From Bacteriovoracaceae bacterium UBA6153 (GTDB lineage Bacteria > Bdellovibrionota > Bacteriovoracia > Bacteriovoracales > Bacteriovoracaceae), in assembly GCA_002428265.1 (NCBI GenBank), contig DIUR01000012.1:124001-188000 (forward strand): 64,000 nucleotides of DNA, in the 5' to 3' direction. Made by a program: the position numbers and the translations under genes. Below the pieces are notes generated by a model. The model was not told the origin of the DNA. It did not search any database and saw only the letters and a list, made by a program, of their open reading frames with translations. Within the stretch, counting starts at the first letter, position 1; each line of letters begins with the position of its first letter. This document shows, one piece after another, positions 17,798 through 24,840 of the stretch.

Positions 17798-18709
17798 TTA
17801 TTCGGCGTAGACTAAAAATTCTTGCTTATGTGATGGCAACTGAGTTGCCATCACAACTTTAAGGCCCATCTTACCCATAATATTTAAATACATCGGTACT
17901 CGTGATACGAGTTCAAACTTTGTCATCTTCAATGTAATGAAGGCCCCTTTGAGAGTTGGTCTGATTGCATCGACAACTTTTTCAATCTCTCTTAATGATC
18001 CTTCTGGTGGAAGATTCATATCAACATACAACCACTGCACATGATCCTTTAATGATGAAACATGAAAATCTTGAATCGACTGTCTATGATGAATAAATTT
18101 GGGATGTTCCAGGCACACCGGACTCATCTCTCCTGGATCAATTCCTTCAACTCTTAAACCCATCTCTAGAAGGGCATAAGTCGCTCCTCCTGGACTTGAA
18201 CCAATCTCTAGCGCGTAATCATTAGCTGGAAGATTAACGCCCATATAATTTAGTCCATCAATAACTTTTAAATAAGCTCTCGAAGGTGCAATCTCAGGAA
18301 GAGTTGCCGTTGAAAATCCGCCAGCACTTGGAGCTGTCAACAGACTCGCTTTAAACTCACCTAAATAATATTGAGTCTCAGAAACTTTGATGATTTCTTT
18401 TACCCAGTCGCCATTTTTATAAGGGTGAGTTTTAAAAATTTCGCCTTGAAGGCTGTAGTAAAGATGACTACCTATTCCAGCGCTCACCTCTTCGAGGCTT
18501 CCGCGTTTTATGAATCTTCCGAAGTGACGGCAGAAAACAGGCCTTAGAGTTTTACCTAAGGGCCTGGTTTCCTTAAAAGTTACAAATCCCTCAGTAGAGT
18601 AAGCGAAAACCAGTTCTGGATAAATCAGCCTGATTTCTTCTTTCAGGAACTTCTCCGAGCCTGGATTACATAGGAAATAATAGAAACTGTTATTTTGGAT
18701 TTGTGACAT
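17798..18709 (-). CDS. RlmM/FtsJ-type rRNA 2'-O-methyltransferase
   Basis: A 303-residue SAM-dependent methyltransferase. The C-terminal half has the FtsJ-type SAM motif EIGSSPGGATYALLE (about 168-182), an acidic VDMNLPPEG (about 235-243) and a KMTKFE segment (about 265-270) consistent with the K-D-K-E tetrad of RNA ribose methylases. The N-terminal part resembles the RNA-binding region of RlmM, which methylates C2498 of 23S rRNA. It is shorter than E. coli RlmM (about 366). The gene is divergent from the radical SAM gene with almost no space between. Confidence 0.75.
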   Translation of the reverse strand: MSQIQNNSFYYFLCNPGSEKFLKEEIRLIYPELVFAYSTEGFVTFKETRPLGKTLRPVFCRHFGRFIKRGSLEEVSAGIGSHLYYSLQGEIFKTHPYKNGDWVKEIIKVSETQYYLGEFKASLLTAPSAGGFSTATLPEIAPSRAYLKVIDGLNYMGVNLPANDYALEIGSSPGGATYALLEMGLRVEGIDPGEMSPVCLEHPKFIHHRQSIQDFHVSSLKDHVQWLYVDMNLPPEGSLREIEKVVDAIRPTLKGAFITLKMTKFELVSRVPMYLNIMGKMGLKVVMATQLPSHKQEFLVYAE

Positions 18710-18732
18710 ATATTGTGCTAGATAACATTAAA

Positions 18733-19629
18733 ATGAATAAATTCAAACGTGTTTATATTGAGATCAGTAATATTTGCAATCTACAGTGCTCGTTTTGCCC
18801 TGTCGTAGATCGCGATAAGAAGATTATGAATGCAGAGATGTTTAAAACGATTATTCACGACGTTGCTCCCCATACAGAGCAAGTTTGTTTACACCTTATG
18901 GGTGAACCTCTGGCCCATCCTGAATTTGAAACAATCATTAAGCACTGTGAAGAAGCAGGTGTAAGAATTAATCTTACGACGAATGGAATTCTTCTCAATA
19001 AATATAAAAAACTACTTTCAACATCCCCTGCTTTTCATCAGATTAATTTTTCAATTCATGCTTTTAAAGACAACTTCAAAAATAAAGATATCAACCCATA
19101 TCTTCTCGATATTCTCAATTTCTCTAAGGAGTCTCAGGAGCTTCGTCCAGAGCTTTATATCAATTATCGCCTATGGAATATCTTTGAAACTCAAACTCAG
19201 AATGACTCCAATTCAGATATACTAAAAACGATCGCTAACTTTTTTGAAACAGAAATTAAAGAAGACATCGATGTTGGATCCATTAAAAGTAAACGCATTT
19301 ATAAACGCGTCTATCTTCATTTTGACTCACGTTTTGAGTGGCCTTCTCCACTTATGCCTATTCAATCTAATGTCGGATTCTGTCACGGCGTAAGCTCTCA
19401 CGTAGGCATTCATGCTGACGGAACGGTCGTCGCGTGCTGTCTGGATAAAGAAGCAAGACTGGATTTAGGCAAGATGCCAGAAAAGACTCTCTCAGAAGTC
19501 TTAGCAGGCCAGCGGGCCAGAAGCATGAGGGAAGGCTTTGCGGCGAGAAAACTGGTCGAAGATCTATGCCAACGCTGTACTTTCATCAAGAGATTTCAAA
19601 CAGTTAAAGAGCAACAGGCCGTCATTTAA
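18733..19629 (+). CDS. Radical SAM protein with SPASM-like C-terminus
   Basis: A 298-residue protein with the radical SAM CxxxCxxC cluster motif at Cys15, Cys19 and Cys22, followed by HLMGEPLAHP (GGEP-type motif) and NLTTNG. The C-terminus has further cysteines (GFCHG, VACCLD, LCQRC) in a SPASM/twitch-like arrangement that would bind an auxiliary cluster. Such enzymes modify peptides or small molecules; the substrate is unknown. ATG 18733 is preferred; an in-frame GTG at 18703 would overlap the divergent gene by 7 bases. No precursor peptide gene was seen next to it. Confidence 0.8.
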   Translation: MNKFKRVYIEISNICNLQCSFCPVVDRDKKIMNAEMFKTIIHDVAPHTEQVCLHLMGEPLAHPEFETIIKHCEEAGVRINLTTNGILLNKYKKLLSTSPAFHQINFSIHAFKDNFKNKDINPYLLDILNFSKESQELRPELYINYRLWNIFETQTQNDSNSDILKTIANFFETEIKEDIDVGSIKSKRIYKRVYLHFDSRFEWPSPLMPIQSNVGFCHGVSSHVGIHADGTVVACCLDKEARLDLGKMPEKTLSEVLAGQRARSMREGFAARKLVEDLCQRCTFIKRFQTVKEQQAVI

Positions 19630-19647
19630 GCTTTAGACTATAATAAC

Positions 19648-19659
19648 CGATATATATCG
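19648..19659. promoter_or_regulatory. 12-bp perfect palindrome upstream of a small membrane protein gene
   Basis: CGATATATATCG lies 28 bases before the next ATG, between a TATAAT hexamer (19639-19644) and a TATTAT hexamer (19665-19670). It could be an operator. AT-rich, so chance is possible. Confidence 0.3.
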
Positions 19660-19687
19660 TAGCGTATTATGGCCCGGGGGCTTCCAA

Positions 19688-19954
19688 ATGACAGATGACG
19701 AACTACAACGAAAAAGACAAGAGTTTCGAGACCAAGAAATCTCAAGTAAGATTTCACAATACAGTGAAGTTGCCGAGTATCGTCAGCAAGTTTTAAAAAC
19801 CAATTACACTGTTAAAACAATTGATAAGAGCTTTGGTAAAATGGGCTGGTTCCTCATTATCTCTCAGGCGACATGTTTGATTTTTTTCTGCACATTATTT
19901 GTCTTTAGTTACATCCCGCACACTAAGAAAATCGTCTCAATCGTTCTTCCTTAA
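19688..19954 (+). CDS. Small membrane protein, unknown function
   Basis: An 88-residue protein with a highly charged N-terminal half (residues 1-48, probably helical) and a hydrophobic C-terminal segment (about 52-76) that would span the membrane once. No family recognised. A G-rich ribosome site lies 7 bases before the ATG. It sits 37 bases upstream of coaBC on the same strand and may be co-transcribed. Confidence 0.6.
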   Translation: MTDDELQRKRQEFRDQEISSKISQYSEVAEYRQQVLKTNYTVKTIDKSFGKMGWFLIISQATCLIFFCTLFVFSYIPHTKKIVSIVLP

Positions 19955-19991
19955 AATTGCAAACACGCACCTTTTGTGGAATATTTTCTCA

Positions 19992-21224
19992 ATGAAAATA
20001 TTGTTAGGCGTAAGCGGATCAATCTCCGCATATAAAGCATTGGACATTGCCCGAGGCCTCTTTAAAAATGGTCACGAAGTTAAAGTTATTTTAACCGCAG
20101 GCGCTCGTAAATTTGTGATCCCAGAAGTCTTCACATATTTAGGAGTCACTGACGTTTATAATTCTGAAGATGACTTTCTTCATAAGAATGTTTTGCACAT
20201 AGATCTTGCGAGATGGTGTGATGTTTTTGTGGTCGCTCCTGCTTCTGCTAATACACTTTCTAAAATGGCCCGCGGTGAAGCTTCAGATTTACTGACTTCC
20301 GTTTTCCTAGCACTGGAGCCTTCAAAAAATTCATTGATCTTTCCAGCGATGAACTCGGTCATGCTTGATCACCCATTTACGAAAGAAAATATTTCAGACA
20401 TTAAAAAATTAAAAACTCTCAATAACCTTTTTGTCTCTCCTACGGATGCCGGCATTCTTGCTTGTGAAGAAGTTGGTCTTGGAAAGCTTCCAAGTGTTGA
20501 TGAAATTATTGAACTGATTCCTGCGATGGTAAAACCATTATCGGGAAATAACCAAAAAACCATTTTGGTTACCACAGGCGCCACAATCACTCCTCTTGAT
20601 CCGGTCAGATACTTAACTAACTCTTCTTCAGGAATCACTGGTTTCTATCTTGCTGAAGCAGCTCTTTCAATGGGGCATAAAGTGATCATGGTTGCGGGAT
20701 TAAATGCCACGGCCAAGCTTGATCTCTTTTTAAAGCATCCTAATTTTACAATGCTCAGAACGTCTTCAGTAGAAGATATGAAAAAGGCCGTTCACGAGAA
20801 TTTATCCCGCGCTGACGCCTACATCAGCTCAGCGGCAATTTCAGATATTGAATTTGAAGCTAACGATGAGAAAATAAAAAAAGATACAATCACTGACAGC
20901 TTAAAAATTAAAAAGGCCTCTGATATTTTAAAATCAGTACTTGAAAAAAAATCAGACAAGCAACTGGTCGTAGGATTTGCGGCCGAAACAGATACAAGTG
21001 ATGCTATCTTAAATAAAAAAATGCAGTCAAAACCGGTTGATCTTTTAGTGGGAACTAAAGTTCATAATGGACTTGTGAAAAATCAGAAAGTCGCAGGCTT
21101 CAATGCTGATCATGCTGACTATCGCCTTTTAACCAACAAAGGTTATATCTTTGAAGGTCCGCTTTCAAAGAGAGAACTTGCACAGAAAATCTTAAACCAT
21201 ATTTTTCCCTCAAACTCATTATGA
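19992..21224 (+). CDS. coaBC: Bifunctional phosphopantothenoylcysteine decarboxylase / phosphopantothenate-cysteine ligase
   Basis: A 410-residue enzyme for two successive steps of coenzyme A synthesis. The N-terminal flavoprotein decarboxylase domain (about 1-180) shows GVSGSISAYKA, the His in HIDLARW, APASANTLSKMA and PAMN. The substrate-clamp segment is ILACEEVGLGKLP, with the cysteine kept but the following glycine replaced by Glu. The C-terminal ligase domain (about 190-410) has VTTGATITPLDPVRYLTNSSSG. ATG 19992 is chosen because the protein then begins directly with the family N-terminus MKILLGVSG. It overlaps panC by 4 bases (ATGA). Confidence 0.95.
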   Translation: MKILLGVSGSISAYKALDIARGLFKNGHEVKVILTAGARKFVIPEVFTYLGVTDVYNSEDDFLHKNVLHIDLARWCDVFVVAPASANTLSKMARGEASDLLTSVFLALEPSKNSLIFPAMNSVMLDHPFTKENISDIKKLKTLNNLFVSPTDAGILACEEVGLGKLPSVDEIIELIPAMVKPLSGNNQKTILVTTGATITPLDPVRYLTNSSSGITGFYLAEAALSMGHKVIMVAGLNATAKLDLFLKHPNFTMLRTSSVEDMKKAVHENLSRADAYISSAAISDIEFEANDEKIKKDTITDSLKIKKASDILKSVLEKKSDKQLVVGFAAETDTSDAILNKKMQSKPVDLLVGTKVHNGLVKNQKVAGFNADHADYRLLTNKGYIFEGPLSKRELAQKILNHIFPSNSL

Positions 21225-22072
21225 TAAAAGTATTCACCAATAGAAAAGATTTTGATCACTACAGAAATTCTCTGGAGTCAAAATCAGTAGGTCTCGTCCC
21301 TACGATGGGAAACCTTCACAAAGGCCATATCTCTTTGATTGAGCAGTCTGTTGCCGATAACGATGTGACAATTGTCACAATATTCGTTAACCCAAAACAA
21401 TTTGGCCCGACTGAAGATTTTGATAAATACCCGCGCACCCTTGATGATGACCTGGCGAAAATTTCAGCTGTCGCACTTTTGATTGTGGCAACTAAAGATA
21501 TCGTCGTTTACGCCCCAAGGACAAACGATGGGATTTATCCTGAAGGCTTTTCCACAAACATCTCCATCAGCGGAGTTACTTCAAAACTTGAAGGGGCCAT
21601 AAGAACAACTCACTTCGATGGAGTCAGCACTGTTGTCTATAGACTCTTTGCCATTACCAAACCTCATATTGCCTACTTTGGACAAAAAGATTTCCAGCAA
21701 TGTCTCGTGATCAAGAAAATGGTAAAAGATCTCGATTTACCGTTTAAAATAAAAGTCATGCCTATCATCAGAAACTCTGAAGGCCTGGCCCTTTCAAGCC
21801 GCAACCAATACTTAAGTGAAAGTGAGCGAGTTGAAGCGATGAAGCTTCCAACCACTCTGCAGAAAATTGAAAAATTAATTAAAACAAAACAAGACTATAA
21901 ATCTTTTATCGCTGAGAACCTTCAGGATAAGAGATGGGATTACCTGGAAGTTCTGGATGCTGAAAATCTGGAAACTCCCGGGGATAAGACTCATGACTAT
22001 GTGGTCATTGCAGCCTACCGTTTAGGTACAACCAGACTTTTAGACAACATCGTTGTCACAGTGAAAGGATAA
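21221..22072 (+). CDS. panC: Pantothenate synthetase
   Basis: A 283-residue cytosolic enzyme joining pantoate and beta-alanine with ATP to make pantothenate. The nucleotide-binding signature is clear: PTMGNLHKGH (about 28-37), VNPKQFGP (about 60-67), FGQKDFQQ (about 150) and SSRNQYLS (about 190). Length is normal for the family. It is translationally coupled to coaBC through a 4-base overlap, so the pair forms a coenzyme A unit. The downstream hflX starts 7 bases later. Confidence 0.95.
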   Translation: MIKVFTNRKDFDHYRNSLESKSVGLVPTMGNLHKGHISLIEQSVADNDVTIVTIFVNPKQFGPTEDFDKYPRTLDDDLAKISAVALLIVATKDIVVYAPRTNDGIYPEGFSTNISISGVTSKLEGAIRTTHFDGVSTVVYRLFAITKPHIAYFGQKDFQQCLVIKKMVKDLDLPFKIKVMPIIRNSEGLALSSRNQYLSESERVEAMKLPTTLQKIEKLIKTKQDYKSFIAENLQDKRWDYLEVLDAENLETPGDKTHDYVVIAAYRLGTTRLLDNIVVTVKG

Positions 22073-22079
22073 TTTCTAT

Positions 22080-23414
22080 ATGATGGATAATGAGTTTAAT
22101 ATTGATCCCGATTACCGCGCGACACTCGTGTCTATCGTCTCGCCTAGTTTTCCCGATCACCAGACAGAAAGTGAATCTAGAAGATCTATTAACGAGCTTA
22201 GAGAGCTTCTACGTACACTTGGACTTAAAACTGGTGAAGCTCACATTCAAAATAAAAAGGATATCGATCCAGCCAGCATTTTAGGTTCTGGTAAATTAAA
22301 AGAGATCGCAGAAGCAGCAGAAGCTGATGGATCAAAACTTTTAGTTTTCGACTTTGAACTAACGGCCCGTCAGATAACGAATATTAGAAAATTAACGGGG
22401 CTCTCGGTTGTTGACCGTGTTCACGTTATTCTTGAAATTTTTGCTAAACACGCACGAACAAAAGAAGCAAAAATCCAAATTGAAATCGCCAGACTTCAGT
22501 ACATGCTTCCTCGCCTTGCGGGGTTTTGGACTCACTTAAACCGTCAGCGTGGTGGTGTCGGGGTTCTTGGTGGAGAAGGTGAAAAGCAGATCGAGCTTGA
22601 CCGTCGTATCATCCGAGACAGAATTGAGTTTTATAAAGAAGAGTTAGTCACTCTCGCCAAACAAAGAGAAGTCAGAAAAAAGCGTCGTGAAAACCAGGCC
22701 GTGACGGCAGCGCTTGTGGGTTACACCAATGCGGGAAAATCTTCTATCATGAACCGCTTATGTAAAGTGGAAATCCTGGAAGAAAATAAACTCTTTGCCA
22801 CACTTGATTCAACTTATCGTATGCTGAACCCAGATACTAAGCCTCCCATGATTATGATTGATACGGTAGGATTTATCTCCAACCTTCCCAATACTTTAAT
22901 TGATGGTTTTAAAACGACACTTGAATCTGCCCTTGAAGCAGATTTGTTAATCATCGTTTGTGATATTTCAGATCCTCATTACGAAAAGCAACTTGAAGTC
23001 ACTTATGACGTTCTAAAAGAGCTTAATGTAACTGATAAAGAAACAATCATTGTTTTTAACAAAAAAGATCAACTTGATGATGACCTGTTAAAGAAAATTG
23101 TTTTGAGAAAATACCCAAATAGCTTTCTCGTTTCTAGCTATGACCCGGAAGATATGAGTGCTCTTCGATCACACATTGTAGAGTTTTTCTTGTCTAAGCA
23201 AGACACGTTTGATCTCTTTATCCCATATGAAGATGGTGCTTCTCATTCTGCTGTTATGTCTAAGACCAATGTGGTGAATACAAGTAATCACGAGAAAGGT
23301 ATTTTCTATCGTATAAGAGTACCCGATTTTATCTTTGGAAACTTAGGCGTTCAGAAATATATCTTAGGCCCTAACGACCCGAGACTTGAAGAGAGCGATT
23401 GGACGACTACTTAA
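22080..23414 (+). CDS. hflX: Ribosome-associated GTPase HflX
   Basis: A 444-residue GTPase that splits stalled or hibernating ribosomes. The N-terminal HflX domain has DPASILGSGKLKEI and LQYMLPRLAGFWTHLNRQRGGVG; the G domain has G1 GYTNAGKSS (about 219-227), G3 DTVGF and G4 NKKD. The C-terminal extension (about 380-444) is consistent with family members. It may be the last gene of the coaBC-panC-hflX unit, and it overlaps the small minus-strand membrane peptide by 8 bases. Confidence 0.95.
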   Translation: MMDNEFNIDPDYRATLVSIVSPSFPDHQTESESRRSINELRELLRTLGLKTGEAHIQNKKDIDPASILGSGKLKEIAEAAEADGSKLLVFDFELTARQITNIRKLTGLSVVDRVHVILEIFAKHARTKEAKIQIEIARLQYMLPRLAGFWTHLNRQRGGVGVLGGEGEKQIELDRRIIRDRIEFYKEELVTLAKQREVRKKRRENQAVTAALVGYTNAGKSSIMNRLCKVEILEENKLFATLDSTYRMLNPDTKPPMIMIDTVGFISNLPNTLIDGFKTTLESALEADLLIIVCDISDPHYEKQLEVTYDVLKELNVTDKETIIVFNKKDQLDDDLLKKIVLRKYPNSFLVSSYDPEDMSALRSHIVEFFLSKQDTFDLFIPYEDGASHSAVMSKTNVVNTSNHEKGIFYRIRVPDFIFGNLGVQKYILGPNDPRLEESDWTTT

Positions 23415-23493
23415 GCTGATAATAGATAGTGAATGCAAAAACTAGAATTGTAATGACGATGCCAAAGATGACGACTTTTGTATCAGAGTTCAT
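23407..23493 (-). CDS. 28-residue single-span membrane peptide
   Basis: A 28-residue reading frame starting MNSDTKVVIFGIV and ending TIYYQLK, then TAG. Residues 7-24 form one hydrophobic span flanked by Lys6 and Lys28. The ribosome site is a full AGGAG 5 bases before the ATG. It lies 92 bases downstream of the acyl-ligase operon on the same strand and converges on hflX with an 8-base overlap. Too short for most gene finders. It resembles small subunits or regulators of membrane complexes; function unknown. Confidence 0.55.
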   Translation of the reverse strand: MNSDTKVVIFGIVITILVFAFTIYYQLK

Positions 23494-23585
23494 GATTCTC
23501 CTGGTTAGCTACTTTTCCATTGTAACAAACGAATGGCTTCTTACCTAATACAAATATAGAGACAAAGCGTATACAAGACTTAAAT

Positions 23586-24839
23586 TTAAGATCTTAAGTC
23601 AATAATACGTTTTAATTTACCTGTTCGTGAATTTGCCTCTAGTTTCTCTTGAGTAACTACTTCTATAACTAGTGGATGAATAAGATTTTTGTTTACTAAA
23701 TCTATATATGTTCCTTTCTCTTTTATGAATGCTTCTAAAATATTGTTTACCTCTAACTCAAGCGCCTTAATGTCTTGAGAAGAAACTTTAAATGTCAGCT
23801 GATCTTTGTGATCAAAGTGTTTCAAAATCATCTGAAACTGAATCCCACTAATATGAGAAATGGTCTTCATCAACATCTCTCGAGTGTCTTCAAAATAAAC
23901 GCTCAACGTTCCAAGTCTCGCTGCTTCTTCTGATCGTCCAAGTAATTTAAATTTACGATCAGGTGACCCAGCGTCTTCTATCCACTCTGCAAGATCTCCT
24001 GCCGGATAACGTATGATAGGCATAAGTTTTCGCGCCAGATTGGTTAATAAGACCTTCCCTACGCGGTTTTTTTCAGTGATCACCTCAAGTGTATCCGGAT
24101 CGACAATTTCGATGATATTAGATCCATCAAAACATCTATGCTCTCCACTTTTACAATCTGTGCTTGAGTAGCCAATAAGCCCACCATCAACACTTGCACA
24201 TCCGATGGATGAGATTTGTACATCTGGAAAGATTTTTAAAAGAGCTGTTTTTTGATCGTCGTAAAGAGCCTCACCACCAAATAGAATCTTCTCTATTTTA
24301 AGCTTTGGAAAAATGGTTTTATTTTGAGAATACTTTTCTAACATGATGAGAACAGCAGAGGGCACTCCAACAATCACGTTGATATCAAATTCTTCTATCG
24401 TTTTTAAAATTTGCAGATGATCTGTCTGGCCGGCAATCGGAAAATGAGTCAGCTTTTTCTTATCTGCCGGAATAAAATTAAGTGAGTCTTTAATAAATAG
24501 GAAAGACGCGTACAAATCGCCTGCATAGAACAAATTGGCAACTCTATCACCTGATGAGAGGATTCCTTCGGCCATGCCCAACCCAAAGCCTTCACAAAAG
24601 CTCATCCATTCCAGATTGGTAAAATAAGAGTATTTTGGAGCACCGGTGCTTCCACCACTTTTGAAGACAATCCCATCTGGATTCTTCTCAGTTACAACCA
24701 CGCTTTTCCAGAACTGTGATTGATCTATTATAGGTAAATCAGATAGTTTTGTTGTATCTACATCTCTATAAAGCTCACCATAATAGGGTGAATATTTTTT
24801 AGCATGTTCAACAATTTCTTTTAAAGTCCACTTCTGCAT
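23586..24839 (-). CDS. PaaK-like AMP-forming acyl ligase
   Basis: A 417-residue adenylate-forming enzyme of the phenylacetate-CoA ligase type. The nucleotide loop is SGGSTGAPK (about residues 62-70), with FGGEALYDDQK in the middle and a C-terminal LLGRSEEA hinge. It is clearly paralogous to the C-terminal half of the upstream fusion: FYAGDLY versus FYAGSLY, HFPIAGQTD versus HFPMGASTD, and TGKLKRIIDLR versus TGKLRSVIDHR. ATG 24839 is chosen over an earlier start that would overlap the fusion gene; AGGAA precedes it. It would activate a carboxylic acid; the acceptor is unknown. Confidence 0.8.
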   Translation of the reverse strand: MQKWTLKEIVEHAKKYSPYYGELYRDVDTTKLSDLPIIDQSQFWKSVVVTEKNPDGIVFKSGGSTGAPKYSYFTNLEWMSFCEGFGLGMAEGILSSGDRVANLFYAGDLYASFLFIKDSLNFIPADKKKLTHFPIAGQTDHLQILKTIEEFDINVIVGVPSAVLIMLEKYSQNKTIFPKLKIEKILFGGEALYDDQKTALLKIFPDVQISSIGCASVDGGLIGYSSTDCKSGEHRCFDGSNIIEIVDPDTLEVITEKNRVGKVLLTNLARKLMPIIRYPAGDLAEWIEDAGSPDRKFKLLGRSEEAARLGTLSVYFEDTREMLMKTISHISGIQFQMILKHFDHKDQLTFKVSSQDIKALELEVNNILEAFIKEKGTYIDLVNKNLIHPLVIEVVTQEKLEANSRTGKLKRIIDLRS

Positions 24840-24840
24840 T

